This document shows, in pieces, positions 7,791-16,420 of a DNA stretch of 48,388 nt. The first letter of the stretch is position 1; every line of letters starts with the position of its first letter. Made by a program: the position numbers and the translations under genes. This DNA comes from Blastococcus sp. CCUG 61487 (GTDB lineage: Bacteria; Actinomycetota; Actinomycetes; Mycobacteriales; Geodermatophilaceae), in NCBI RefSeq assembly GCF_005222955.1, contig NZ_LWUA01000289.1, positions 1 through 48,388 on the forward strand, written 5' to 3'. Below the pieces are notes generated by a model. The model did no database searches and was not told the DNA's origin. It saw only the letters and a program-made list of their open reading frames with translations.

Positions 7791-7863
7791 CTCCCCCGAC
7801 TGGACTTGAACCAGTAACCCTGCGATTAACAGTCGCATGCTCTGCCAATTGAGCTACGGGGGA
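7791..7863 (-). tRNA. tRNA-Asn (anticodon GTT)
   Basis: The 73-nt cloverleaf is complete: acceptor TCCCCCG pairs with CGGGGGA, the D arm holds AGCTCAATTGGCAGAGC, the anticodon stem TGCGA/TCGCA holds loop CTGTTAA with anticodon GTT, and the T arm is CTGG-TTCAAGT-CCAG. The discriminator is G and no CCA is encoded. The 3' end faces the integrase gene, the usual layout where a tRNA 3' end serves as the attachment site. Confidence 0.95.
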
Positions 7864-8005
7864 CGAGCGGGCGCGAGCACCCGCCGACCCGACGAGACTA
7901 CCTCAGCCGCCGGCACCCACCTCGCCCCCCTCGGCCGTGTTCGGAGCGACGCGGCTCACAGGTAGCGTGTGCGCCGGTTCATCTCTCGCCGTCCTGGAGG
8001 TCCCC

Positions 8006-8215
8006 GTGGCGAAGCTGTCGTTCCTGGCCGGATTCGGAGCCGGATACGTGCTCGGCGCGCGGGCCGGCCACGAGCGGTACGAGCAGATCCGTCGGGCCTG
8101 GGACCGCGCGAAGGACGACCCCCGCCTGCAGAGCCTGGCCGGGATGGCCCAGGCCCGTGCCGACGACGCGCTCTCCTCGATCCGCGACCGGATGGGCAGC
8201 GACGCCCCCCGCTGA
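8006..8215 (+). CDS. Small YtxH-like membrane-associated protein
   Basis: This 69-residue protein begins with a short glycine-rich hydrophobic helix (KLSFLAGFGAGYVLGARAG) followed by a charged amphipathic tail (RYEQIRRAWDRAKDDPRLQ). Such small proteins are widespread in actinobacteria with no known function. The GTG at 8006 is favoured because CTGGAGG lies 5 nt upstream and the protein begins with the conserved VAKLSFLAG segment. It is convergent with the dnaG cluster. Confidence 0.8.
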   Translation: MAKLSFLAGFGAGYVLGARAGHERYEQIRRAWDRAKDDPRLQSLAGMAQARADDALSSIRDRMGSDAPR

Positions 8216-8227
8216 GTCGGCCTCCGG

Positions 8228-8779
8228 TCAGTCCGGCTGCTCGGCCGCCACGGCCTCGGCCAGCCTCTGGCGCGCCACCTCCCGCGCCGCAGGATCGGCC
8301 CGCTGGGCGTCGTCGTCGAACACGACCGTCCACTCCCGCCCCGGCTGACCGGGGACCCGGCGGGCGACGAGCAGCACCCCGCCCCGCTCCGGCAGCGGGA
8401 CCCGCCTGCTGGCCACGACCGTCTGGTCGACCCGCCGGCGCACGACCGCGGGGAGGTCGCCGGCCTCGGTGAGCGTGTGCCGCGTCGGCGCCAGCCGCGC
8501 CTGCACGCCCGGCTCCACCTCGGCGAGCGGCGTGACGACGAACGTGCCTCCCTCGCCGGCGCCGGTCCAGGTGGCCGAACCGATCTCGTGCCACGGCAGC
8601 GGCTCGTCTGCCGTGCCGTCGGCGCCCACCCGGCGCAGGCCGCGCGGCGTCGCGACCAGCCATCCGTCGTCGCGGACCAGCGGCCCCCAGGCGAGCGCCT
8701 GCTCCTCGGCGGGCAGCGCCAAGCGCACCACCTCGGGGGCACGGGCGAACCGGCGGCGGAGCACGTCCAGCAGGCTCAC
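8228..8779 (-). CDS. Conserved hypothetical protein downstream of dnaG
   Basis: The 183-residue soluble protein has no signal peptide or membrane segment. It looks beta-rich in the first half (WGPLVRDDGWLVATPRGLRRV) and ends in helices rich in Ala and Arg (DPAAREVARQRLAEAVAAE). Its GTG start overlaps the dnaG stop as GTGA, indicating co-translation. I recall similar genes after dnaG in actinobacteria, but no function is known. A replication-linked role is only suggested by position. Confidence 0.75.
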   Translation of the reverse strand: MSLLDVLRRRFARAPEVVRLALPAEEQALAWGPLVRDDGWLVATPRGLRRVGADGTADEPLPWHEIGSATWTGAGEGGTFVVTPLAEVEPGVQARLAPTRHTLTEAGDLPAVVRRRVDQTVVASRRVPLPERGGVLLVARRVPGQPGREWTVVFDDDAQRADPAAREVARQRLAEAVAAEQPD

Positions 8780-10656
8780 CCCAGCCCCCCGATGGCCCGC
8801 TTGCGCAGCGAGATCGCCAGCTGCTCGAGATCCATGAGCTGCTTGAACGCCCGCATGTACTCGTCTCCGCTCTCGACCGGGTTCATCCGCTGCAGCCGAC
8901 CCTTGAGCGCGGCGATCTGGCGGACGGTCGCCATCTCCTGCAGCCGCGCCATCACCGCGGTGACGTACCCGGCGTCGGCCTCGCCGACCGAGCGCAACGG
9001 CTCGACCGCCAGCGCGGTGAGCTGGGCTCGCGCGCTCTCCCGGTCGCACCGCTCGGCGACCAGGTCGAGCCAGGCGGGGCCGGTCACGGTCGCACCCGCT
9101 GCTCCCCCGGCGGCCGCGACCGCCGCGGCCACCGCGGCGTAGTCGGGCTCGGTGTAGGCATCGGCCGGCACCGCGTCGAACGCGGGCCCCGCAAGCTCGG
9201 GAACCTGCAACGCTGCCTTGACCGCCTCCCGCTCGACGGCGACCGCGGCGTCGTCCGGGGTGCGCTGCGGCGCCCGTGGCCGGCCGCGCGAGGGCGCCTG
9301 CCCCTCCCCCGTGTGCCGGCGCACCCTCGCCAGCACGTCGGCCTCGTCGGTGTCGCCGATGAGCGCGGCCAGCCGGCGGGCGTAGGCCGGGCGCAACGCG
9401 TGGTCCTTGATCTGGGCCAGCAGCGGCGCGGTCTTCTCCAGCGCGGCGACCCGCCCCTCGACGGTCTCGAGGTCGTAGTCCGCCAACGTCGTCTTGAGGA
9501 CGAACTCGATCAGCGGCGAGCGCCGGGCGATGAGGTCGCGCACCGCGGCGTCGCCGTGCTCCTGGCGCAGCTCGCACGGGTCGCGCCCGTCGGGCTCGAC
9601 GGCGACGAAGGTCTGCGCGACGAAGCGCTGGTCCTCCTTGAACGTCTTCATCGCGGCCGCCTGCCCCGCGGCATCGCCGTCGAAGGTGTAGACCACCTCG
9701 CCGCGGAACTCGTCCTGGTCCATGAGCAGCCGCCGCAGCACGCTGATGTGCTCGCCGCCGAAGGCGGTGCCGCAGGAGGCCACGGCGGTGGTGACGCCGG
9801 CCAGGTGGCAGGCCATGACGTCGGTGTAGCCCTCGACGACGACGGCCTGGTGGCGCTTGGCGATGTCCCGCTTGGCGCGCTCGATCCCGTAGAGGACCGT
9901 GCTCTTCTTGTAGAGCGGCGTCTCCGGGGTGTTCAGGTACTTCGGCCCCGGGTCGTCGTCCATGAGCTTGCGGGCGCCGAAGCCGATGACGTCGCCGGTG
10001 ATGTCGCGGATCGGCCAGATCAACCGCCGGTGGAAGCGGTCGATCAGCGTGCCGCGGGAGGACTCCTTGGCCAGTCCCGCCGTCACCAGCTCCTGCTGGG
10101 TGTAGCCCGCCGCGCGCAGGTGCCGGGTGAGGGCGTCCCAGCCACCGGGGGCGAAGCCGCAGCCGAAGTCGAGCGCCACCTGCCGGTCGAAGCCGCGGTC
10201 GGCGAGGAACTGGCGGGCGGGCGCCGCCTCGGGGCTGCCGAGCTGCTCGGCGAAGAAGGCGGCCGCGGCGGTGTTGGCGGCCACCAGGCGGGCGCGCTGC
10301 CCGGCGTGGGCGCGGTCGGGGCCGGCCGTGGGCCGTCCGCCGTCGTCCTCGTACTTGAGCTCGATGTTGGCGCGGGTGGCCAGCAGCTCGACGGCCTCGG
10401 TGAAGGAGAGGTGGTCGATCTGCTGGATGAAGGAGATGACGTCGCCGCCCGCCCCGCACCCGAAGCAGTGCCAGAGGTTTCTCGACGGCGTCACCTGGAA
10501 CGACGGCGACTTCTCGTCGTGGAACGGGCAGAGCCCCTTGAGACTTCCCCCACCGGCACGCTTGAGCTGCAGGTGCTCGCCGACGATCTCGTCGATCCTC
10601 GACCGCTCGCGGACCAGCGCGATGTCGGCCGCCCGGATGCGTCCTCGCCCGGCCAT
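8776..10656 (-). CDS. dnaG: DNA primase
   Basis: The 626-residue protein has the standard three-part primase architecture. The N-terminal CHC2 zinc finger uses Cys43, His46, Cys64 and Cys67 (LCPFHDEKSPSF, WHCFGCGAGGD). The catalytic core contains the TOPRIM motifs VVVEGYTDVMA and TFDGDAAGQAA. The C-terminal helical region should bind DnaB helicase. It makes RNA primers at the replication fork. The ATG overlaps the stop of the upstream hypothetical gene by 1 nt (TGATG), and its own stop overlaps the downstream gene, giving a three-gene coupled unit. Confidence 0.97.
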   Translation of the reverse strand: MAGRGRIRAADIALVRERSRIDEIVGEHLQLKRAGGGSLKGLCPFHDEKSPSFQVTPSRNLWHCFGCGAGGDVISFIQQIDHLSFTEAVELLATRANIELKYEDDGGRPTAGPDRAHAGQRARLVAANTAAAAFFAEQLGSPEAAPARQFLADRGFDRQVALDFGCGFAPGGWDALTRHLRAAGYTQQELVTAGLAKESSRGTLIDRFHRRLIWPIRDITGDVIGFGARKLMDDDPGPKYLNTPETPLYKKSTVLYGIERAKRDIAKRHQAVVVEGYTDVMACHLAGVTTAVASCGTAFGGEHISVLRRLLMDQDEFRGEVVYTFDGDAAGQAAAMKTFKEDQRFVAQTFVAVEPDGRDPCELRQEHGDAAVRDLIARRSPLIEFVLKTTLADYDLETVEGRVAALEKTAPLLAQIKDHALRPAYARRLAALIGDTDEADVLARVRRHTGEGQAPSRGRPRAPQRTPDDAAVAVEREAVKAALQVPELAGPAFDAVPADAYTEPDYAAVAAAVAAAGGAAGATVTGPAWLDLVAERCDRESARAQLTALAVEPLRSVGEADAGYVTAVMARLQEMATVRQIAALKGRLQRMNPVESGDEYMRAFKQLMDLEQLAISLRKRAIGGLG

Positions 10657-11168
10657 CAGCTGCTCCCTCCGGTCACGGTGACGCCCGTGCCGGTCAGCGC
10701 CGCGGCCTGGTTGCGGCGGCCGACCACCAGCAGGAGCCACAGGAGGAAGACCTGCTCGTCCAGCGGCAGCTCCACGTCGACGGTGAGCGTCGGGCGCGGC
10801 GACCAGCCACCGGTGGTGCCACCCCGGGCCACCTCGCGCCCGTCGGCCAGGAATCGGTGCGTGCCCTTCCACCAGGACACCGACTCCACCTGCAGCGCAC
10901 CACCGGTCAGCTCGACGGTCCAGGTGCCCTTCCACCACGACGTCTGCTCCGCCCGCAGCCGGGCCGTCTCCTCGGGGTCGACCTCCCAGCGAGCGGTGAG
11001 CACGCCCTTGCGCTTGCCGAAGACCCAGCGCCGGTCGCCCAGCACGGCCGTCGCCGACTCCGTCCAGCTGGACGCCTGCAGGGTGGCCACCACGACGCCG
11101 TCCCGCAGGACGGGGAGCACGCCCTTGCCGACGCCGGAGCTGCCCGCCTTGCCCAGTTCGAGCACCAC
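10656..11168 (-). CDS. Conserved hypothetical protein upstream of dnaG
   Basis: The 170-residue protein appears all-beta, with repeated Trp-containing strands (SSWTESATAV, SWWKGTWTVEL, SWWKGTHRFL). It ends in a hydrophobic segment, LDEQVFLLWLLLVVGRRNQAAA, which could be a membrane anchor. The double SWWKGT repeat suggests duplicated beta units, as in tubby-like or lipid-binding folds, though this is only a resemblance. The GTG start has GAGGAG placed over the end of the preceding gene, and the stop overlaps dnaG, so expression is linked to primase. Confidence 0.75.
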   Translation of the reverse strand: MVLELGKAGSSGVGKGVLPVLRDGVVVATLQASSWTESATAVLGDRRWVFGKRKGVLTARWEVDPEETARLRAEQTSWWKGTWTVELTGGALQVESVSWWKGTHRFLADGREVARGGTTGGWSPRPTLTVDVELPLDEQVFLLWLLLVVGRRNQAAALTGTGVTVTGGSS

Positions 11169-11176
11169 GTGACTCC

Positions 11177-11806
11177 TCAGCCGATCCCGGGCGCGCCGGC
11201 GACGCTCTCGCCGGTCGCGCGGTAGAGCAGGTAGGCCGCCGTCTCCCGGAGGATGTAGCGGAACTGCGTGACCCTGGTCTGCACGGCCGGCCCCTGGCGG
11301 GTCGGCGAGCTCTCCGCCGAGATGCCTGCATCCTCCGCCATGCGCTCCGCCCGCATCGCGTGCCAGGGGTCGGTCACGAGGACGGCGGTGGTCCAGCCAC
11401 GGTCGGCGAACGCCTCGGCGGTCACCCGCATGCTCTCCAGGGTGTCGACGCCCTCGGGGATCGCGAGCAGCGCCTCCGGCGGGAGGCCTGCCCGGAACAG
11501 GTAGTCGCGGCCGGCGTCGGCCTCGGTGAACGCGTCACCGGCCGCCTTGCCCCCGACGGTGACGACCACGGGCGCGACGCCGTCCTCGTAGAGGGCCAGG
11601 GCGTGCTCCAGCCGGGCCTCGAAGATCGACGACGGGACCCCGTTGTACTGCGCCGATCCCAGCACGACGATCGCGTCGGAGGCAGGGCGCGAGTCCTGCC
11701 GCGCCGTCCACCAGATGGCCAGCGCCGTGGAGGCGACCAGGAGCAGGGACGCGAGGACGGCCGCCGCGACCACCCGCGTCAGCAGACCTCCGAGCCACAC
11801 CCCCAC
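11177..11806 (-). CDS. YdcF/SanA family (DUF218) membrane protein
   Basis: The 209-residue protein has an N-terminal membrane helix (about 10 to 33), then an extracytoplasmic DUF218 domain: SDAIVVLGSAQYNG, TVGGKAAGD, EGVDTLESM, LVTDPWHAMRAERMAEDAG. These match the conserved motifs of YdcF and SanA (ElyC-like) proteins, which act in envelope or peptidoglycan precursor metabolism in other bacteria. The exact reaction is unknown. It starts with GTG at 11806. Its TGA lies just before the RBS of the next gene, so it belongs to the dnaG operon. Confidence 0.85.
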   Translation of the reverse strand: MGVWLGGLLTRVVAAAVLASLLLVASTALAIWWTARQDSRPASDAIVVLGSAQYNGVPSSIFEARLEHALALYEDGVAPVVVTVGGKAAGDAFTEADAGRDYLFRAGLPPEALLAIPEGVDTLESMRVTAEAFADRGWTTAVLVTDPWHAMRAERMAEDAGISAESSPTRQGPAVQTRVTQFRYILRETAAYLLYRATGESVAGAPGIG

Positions 11807-11874
11807 GCGTCATGGGTACCACGGTCCGCCGACGTCCCCGAGCCCCCTGGGGACGGTGTGCCGTGGGTCGCTGC

Positions 11875-14586
11875 TCAGCCGCCCGCCGGCTCGCCGAGCA
11901 ACGCGGCGCGCCCGGCCTCCAGCCGCGCCACCGGTACGCGGAAGGGCGAGCAGGACACGTAGTCCAGCCCGACGTCGTGGAAGAAGTGCACCGACTCCGG
12001 GTCGCCTCCGTGCTCCCCGCAGATGCCCAGCTTGAGGTCGGGGCGCGCCGCCCGGCCGGCCTCGACGCCGATCCGCACGAGCTGCCCCACTCCGTCGCGG
12101 TCCAGCGACTCGAACGGGGAGATGCCGAAGATGCCCCTGTCCAGGTACTGGTGGAAGAACGCCGCCTCGACGTCGTCGCGGGAGAACCCCCAGGTCATCT
12201 GGGTGAGGTCGTTGGTGCCGAACGAGAAGAACTCCGCCGAGCCGGCGATCTCGCCGGCGGTCAGCGCCGCCCGCGGGACCTCGATCATGGTGCCGAGCAG
12301 CCCGGGGACCTCGCAGCCCTGCCGCTCGAACACCTCCGCGAGCACCTCCAGCGACTCCTCGCGGATCGCCTCGAGCTCCTGCACCGCGCCGACCAGCGGG
12401 ATCATGATCTCCGGCTTCGGATCACCGCCGGCCTTCTGCCGCTCGCAGGCCGCCTCGGCGATCGCCCGCACCTGCATCGCGAACAGCCCGGGCACCACCA
12501 GGCCGAGCCGCACCCCGCGCAGGCCGAGCATCGGGTTCTCCTCGTGCATCCGGCGCACGGCGGCCAGCAGCCGCAGCTGGCCCTCGTCGTGGTGCCCCTC
12601 GGCCTCGGCGACCGCGACCCGGACGGCGAGGTCGGTGAGGTCGGGCAGGAACTCGTGCAGCGGTGGGTCCAGCAGCCGGATGGTGACCGGCAGGCCGTCC
12701 ATCTGCTCGAAGATCTCCAGGAAGTCCTGCTTCTGCAGCGGCTCCAGCGCGTCCAGCGCGGCCTGCCGCTCGTCGTCGCCTTCCGCGAGGATGAGCTTCT
12801 CCACGAACCCGCGCCGGTCGCCCATGAACATGTGCTCGGTGCGGCACAGCCCGATCCCGCGGGCGCCGAACCGGCGGGCGCGTGCGGCGTCCTCCGGGGT
12901 GTCGGCGTTGGTGCGGACGTCCAGCCGCCGGACCTCGTCGGCGTGGGCGAGGATCCGGTGCACCGCCCGCACCAGATCGTCTGCACCGCCGTCGGCATCC
13001 GTCGATCCAGGGTCGATCTCGCCCTCGAAGTAGCGGACCACCGACGACGGCTCCACCGGTACGGCGCCGAGCCAGACCTGCCCGGTGGACCCGTCGATGG
13101 AGATGACGTCGCCCTCCTCCACGACCGTGCCGTCGGGCGCGGTGAAGCGCTTCGCCTTGGTGTCGACCTGCAGCTCCTCGGCGCCGCACACGCAGGTCTT
13201 GCCCATGCCCCGGGCGACGACGGCGGCGTGCGAGGTCTTGCCGCCGCGGCTGGTCAGCACGCCCTCGGCGGCGATCATCCCGGAGAGGTCGTCGGGGTTG
13301 GTCTCGCGCCGGACGAGGACGACCTTCTCGCCCTTCCGCGCCCACTCCTCGGCGGTCTCGGACGAGAACACCGCCTTGCCGACGGCGGCGCCCGGCGAGG
13401 CGTTCATGCCCTGGGTCAGCTGCTGGGCCTCCCCGCCGAGCACGAATCGCGGGAACATCAGCTGGGAGAGCTGCTCGCCGGTGACCCGCCGGACCGCCTC
13501 GTCCATGTCGATGAGGCCCTCGTCGACCAGCTGGGTGGCGATGCGGAAGGCGGCGGCCGCCGTGCGCTTGCCGACCCGGGTCTGCAGCATCCAGAGCTTG
13601 CCGCGCTCGACGGTGAACTCGATGTCGCACAGGTCGCGGTAGTGCGACTCCAGGCGCGACATGATGCCCATGAGCTCGTCGTAGGCGGACCGGTCGATCT
13701 CCTCCAGCCGGGTCAGGGGCACGGTGTTGCGGATGCCGGCGACGACGTCCTCCCCCTGGGCGTTCTGCAGGTAGTCGCCGTAGACGCCCTGCTCGCCGCT
13801 GCCCGGATCGCGGGTGAAGGCGACGCCGGTGCCGGAGTCCTCGCCGAGGTTGCCGAAGACCATCGAGCAGACGTTGACGGCGGTGCCGGCGTCACCGGGG
13901 ATCCGCTCGCGGCGCCGGTACAGGACGGCCCGCTCGGCGTTCCAGGAGTCGAAGACGGCGTCGATCGCCAGGTCCATCTGCTCGCGGGGGTCCTGCGGGA
14001 ACTCGGAACCGCTGTGCTCGTGGACGATCGCCTTGAACCTGTCGACCACGTCGCGCAGGTGATCGGCGTCCAGGTCGAGATCCAGGTCGGTGCCCTGCTC
14101 GGCCTTCACCGCGTCCAGCGCGTCGTCGAACAGCTCGCCGTCGATGCCGAGCACGGTCTTGCCGAACATCTGGATCAGCCGGCGGTAGGAGTCCCAGGCG
14201 AAGCGCTCCGAGCCGGACTGGGCGGCCAGCCCGCGCACCGACCTGTCGTTGAGGCCGACGTTGAGGACCGTCTCCATCATCCCGGGCATCGAGGCCGCCG
14301 CGCCGGAGCGGACCGAGACCAGCAGGGGGTCGTCCGGGTCGCCGAGGGTCTTGCCCATGGCTGCCTCCAGGGCGGCCAGGTGCGCGGAGACCTCGGCGTC
14401 GAGCTCCGGCGGGGTCTGCCCGTGCTCCAGGTAGTACCGGCAGGCGTCGGTGGTGATGGTGAACCCGGGCGGGACGGGCAGCCCGAGGTTGGTCATCTCG
14501 GCGAGGTTCGCGCCCTTGCCGCCGAGCAGGTCCTTCTGCTCCTTGCTGCCCTCGCCGAAGTCGTAGACCCACTTCGTCCCGCTCAT
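11875..14586 (-). CDS. ppdK: Pyruvate, phosphate dikinase
   Basis: The 903-residue enzyme interconverts pyruvate, ATP and phosphate with PEP, AMP and pyrophosphate. The N-terminal ATP-grasp domain shows LLGGKGANLAEMTNLGLPVP. The swivelling phosphohistidine domain has the catalytic His in GGKTSHAAVVARGMGKTCVCG. The C-terminal TIM-barrel PEP domain contains GIGLCRTEHMF, FGTNDLTQMTWGFSRDD and GICGEHGGDP. Length is normal for the family. The ATG at 14586 follows a GGAGGG site, excluding an upstream 10-residue extension. No PPDK regulatory protein gene is nearby. In many actinomycetes dgt lies between dusB and dnaG; here that interval holds ppdK instead. Confidence 0.96.
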   Translation of the reverse strand: MSGTKWVYDFGEGSKEQKDLLGGKGANLAEMTNLGLPVPPGFTITTDACRYYLEHGQTPPELDAEVSAHLAALEAAMGKTLGDPDDPLLVSVRSGAAASMPGMMETVLNVGLNDRSVRGLAAQSGSERFAWDSYRRLIQMFGKTVLGIDGELFDDALDAVKAEQGTDLDLDLDADHLRDVVDRFKAIVHEHSGSEFPQDPREQMDLAIDAVFDSWNAERAVLYRRRERIPGDAGTAVNVCSMVFGNLGEDSGTGVAFTRDPGSGEQGVYGDYLQNAQGEDVVAGIRNTVPLTRLEEIDRSAYDELMGIMSRLESHYRDLCDIEFTVERGKLWMLQTRVGKRTAAAAFRIATQLVDEGLIDMDEAVRRVTGEQLSQLMFPRFVLGGEAQQLTQGMNASPGAAVGKAVFSSETAEEWARKGEKVVLVRRETNPDDLSGMIAAEGVLTSRGGKTSHAAVVARGMGKTCVCGAEELQVDTKAKRFTAPDGTVVEEGDVISIDGSTGQVWLGAVPVEPSSVVRYFEGEIDPGSTDADGGADDLVRAVHRILAHADEVRRLDVRTNADTPEDAARARRFGARGIGLCRTEHMFMGDRRGFVEKLILAEGDDERQAALDALEPLQKQDFLEIFEQMDGLPVTIRLLDPPLHEFLPDLTDLAVRVAVAEAEGHHDEGQLRLLAAVRRMHEENPMLGLRGVRLGLVVPGLFAMQVRAIAEAACERQKAGGDPKPEIMIPLVGAVQELEAIREESLEVLAEVFERQGCEVPGLLGTMIEVPRAALTAGEIAGSAEFFSFGTNDLTQMTWGFSRDDVEAAFFHQYLDRGIFGISPFESLDRDGVGQLVRIGVEAGRAARPDLKLGICGEHGGDPESVHFFHDVGLDYVSCSPFRVPVARLEAGRAALLGEPAGG

Positions 14587-14705
14587 GGCCGACCCTCCGC
14601 GCTCGACAGCACCCACCCGTCGATCGAGATCGTGCCGTACCCGGACGCAACAGGCGCGCCACCCCCGCCTGCCCGTCCCCCGTGCGGAGGACCGGTGGCC
14701 GAGGG

Positions 14706-15152
14706 TCAGTCGACCCCGCAGATGCGCGGGCCGTCCTCGCTGATCACGGAGAACGTGGAGGACCCGCCGTCGGCCCAGCGCACGTCGACCCGCTGCACCT
14801 TGTCGCCCTCGACCGGGTCGCTCTCGGCGCCGACGACCTCCCCCTCACCGGAGCCGAGGTAGGTGCCGGCGACGTCCTCGGGCGCGATCCGGGCCCGCTC
14901 GTCCTCGCAGAGCAGCTCGTGCGCGGTCTCGGTGTCGCCGTCGGCGAGAGCCGCGAGGAAGACGCCGGTCGCCTCGCCGGCCTGCTCGCCGGGCGAGCCC
15001 TTCACCAACAGCAGGGCCCCGGCCATGCCCACCGCGAGCAGCACGATCGCCACCAGCGTGCCGATGAGCCACCCCTGCCGGTTCCGCGGGGTGCCGGTGT
15101 GCAGCGGCGCCGGCCCGTCGTCGTAGAGAAAGGGCCCTGTCGGCGCGGTCAT
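14706..15152 (-). CDS. Membrane-anchored hypothetical protein with NTF2-like domain
   Basis: The 148-residue protein has a short cytoplasmic N-terminus (PLHTGTPRNRQG), a single membrane helix (WLIGTLVAIVLLAVGMAGAL, about 28 to 48) and an extracellular domain. That domain starts EATGVFLAALADGDTETAHELLC and ends in beta strands with VQRVDVRWADGGSSTFSVI, a pattern typical of NTF2-like or DUF4878-like domains. Two Cys residues could form a disulfide. The ATG overlaps the dusB stop as ATGA, so the two are co-translated, although no functional link is known. Confidence 0.75.
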   Translation of the reverse strand: MTAPTGPFLYDDGPAPLHTGTPRNRQGWLIGTLVAIVLLAVGMAGALLLVKGSPGEQAGEATGVFLAALADGDTETAHELLCEDERARIAPEDVAGTYLGSGEGEVVGAESDPVEGDKVQRVDVRWADGGSSTFSVISEDGPRICGVD

Positions 15153-16306
15153 CCACCACTCACTTCGAGCTCGGCCCCGACCGGCGGCCGGGGATCGTCA
15201 CGGTCGGCCAGCCAGCCCTCGGGCAGGGCGACGGGTCGGGGCGGGCTGGTCCGCCCACGCGGGGCACCGAGGACGGCGACCGGGTAGGGCTGGTCGGGGA
15301 TGCCGGCCAGCAGCTCGGCCAGCTCGTCCAGGCTGCTCACCATCGCCAGCGCGCGGCGGACCTCCGAGCCCACCGAGAAGCCCTTGAGGTACCAGGCGAC
15401 GTGCTTGCGGAAGTCGCTGCAGCCGTGCTGCTCGCCGTGCTCCTCGGCCAGGAGGGTGGCGTGCCGGTGCATGATCGCGGCGACCTCGCGGAACGTCGGC
15501 AGCGCGCGCTCGGCGCGGCCGGCGAAGGCGGCGGCGAGGTCGCCGAACAACCACGGCCGGCCGAGGCAGCCGCGGCCGATGACGACGCCGGCGCACCCTG
15601 TCTCGGCGACCATGCGCAGCGCGTCGTCGGCCTCCCAGATGTCGCCGTTCCCCAGCACCGGGATGTCGACGGCCTCGACCAGGCGGGCGATGTGGCTCCA
15701 GTCCGCGGTGCCGCTGTAGAGCTGGTCGGCGGTGCGCCCGTGCAGGGTGATCGCCGCGGCGCCCTCGTCCTGGGCGATCCGGCCGGCGTCGAGGTAGGTG
15801 ACGTGGTCGACGTCGATGCCGATCCGGGTCTTGATGGTGACCGGGACGTCCTTCGCGGCGCGCACCGCCGCACGCACGATGTCGCGCAGCAGGACGCGAC
15901 GCCACGGCAGCGCGGAGCCCCCGCCCTTGCGGGTCACCTTGGGTACCGGGCAGCCGAAGTTGAGGTCGATGTGCGCCGGGCGGGTGCCGGCGACACCCTC
16001 GTCCACGAGCATCTCCACCGCGCGGCCCACCGTGGCCGGCTCGACGCCGTAGAGCTGGACGGAGAACGCGTCCTTCTCGTCGGCGGTCGCGCGCACCATC
16101 TGCAGCGTCTTCGCGTTGCGCTCGACCAGCGCCCGCGTGGTGATCATCTCGCAGACGTAGAGGCCCGCCCCGAACTCCCGGCACAGGGTGCGGAAGGCCG
16201 GGTTGGTGATGCCGGCCATCGGCGCCAGGACGACGGCGGGCTCGACGGTGAGCGCCCCGAGCCGCAGCGGCGGGAGCGCCGTCATCGGGTCGAGCGTGGC
16301 GGTCAC
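15149..16306 (-). CDS. dusB: tRNA-dihydrouridine synthase, DusB family
   Basis: The 385-residue FMN enzyme reduces uridines in tRNA. Motifs are clear: VVLAPMAGITNPAFR (FMN site), IDLNFGCPVPKVTRKGGGSALP with catalytic Cys, TIKTRIGID, ITLHGRTADQLYSG, VLGNGDIWEADDA and GVVIGRGCLGRPWLF. The GTG at 16306 lacks a Shine-Dalgarno sequence but sits 7 nt after TACCCT, a plausible -10, so a leaderless transcript is likely. An ATG seven codons later is the alternative. The C-terminal 40 residues are a proline/arginine-rich extension. Confidence 0.95.
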   Translation of the reverse strand: MTATLDPMTALPPLRLGALTVEPAVVLAPMAGITNPAFRTLCREFGAGLYVCEMITTRALVERNAKTLQMVRATADEKDAFSVQLYGVEPATVGRAVEMLVDEGVAGTRPAHIDLNFGCPVPKVTRKGGGSALPWRRVLLRDIVRAAVRAAKDVPVTIKTRIGIDVDHVTYLDAGRIAQDEGAAAITLHGRTADQLYSGTADWSHIARLVEAVDIPVLGNGDIWEADDALRMVAETGCAGVVIGRGCLGRPWLFGDLAAAFAGRAERALPTFREVAAIMHRHATLLAEEHGEQHGCSDFRKHVAWYLKGFSVGSEVRRALAMVSSLDELAELLAGIPDQPYPVAVLGAPRGRTSPPRPVALPEGWLADRDDPRPPVGAELEVSGG

Positions 16307-16420
16307 GACACCCAGGGTAGGCGGCAGGGTCCGTCACCTGCGCCGCCCGGCGGGGTGAGCCGCACCGCCCTCCCGGCCGGTCGACGGCGCTAGGTTCCCG
16401 TGCATGAGCGAGCGGGCCCC

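Larger units (their letters stand above)
1..7863. mobile_element. Integrative element in tRNA-Asn, right part only
   Basis: An integrase next to the 3' end of tRNA-Asn, a small excisionase, a metal-resistance operon as cargo, and plasmid-like genes (zinc-knuckle coiled coil, prepilin peptidase, secreted lipoproteins) together suggest an integrative, perhaps conjugative, element. One junction should lie in the tRNA 3' half or its terminator, around 7750 to 7830. The opposite junction, a direct repeat of that segment, is not in the window. No relaxase or coupling protein is visible here, so conjugative ability is unproven. Confidence 0.65.

Noticed and set aside
7680-7838. Integrase extended upstream to 7838
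   Set aside because: The extension runs through the terminator and the tRNA gene; GGAGG fixes the start at the GTG at 7679.
9313-11172. Long plus-strand frame opposite dnaG
   Set aside because: Composition (Gly/Ala/Arg/Val/His rich, no domains) is that of an antisense shadow of a GC-rich gene; dnaG has all family motifs.
11812-14862. 1016-codon plus-strand frame opposite ppdK
   Set aside because: A shadow frame produced by strong third-position GC; the minus strand encodes a complete PPDK.
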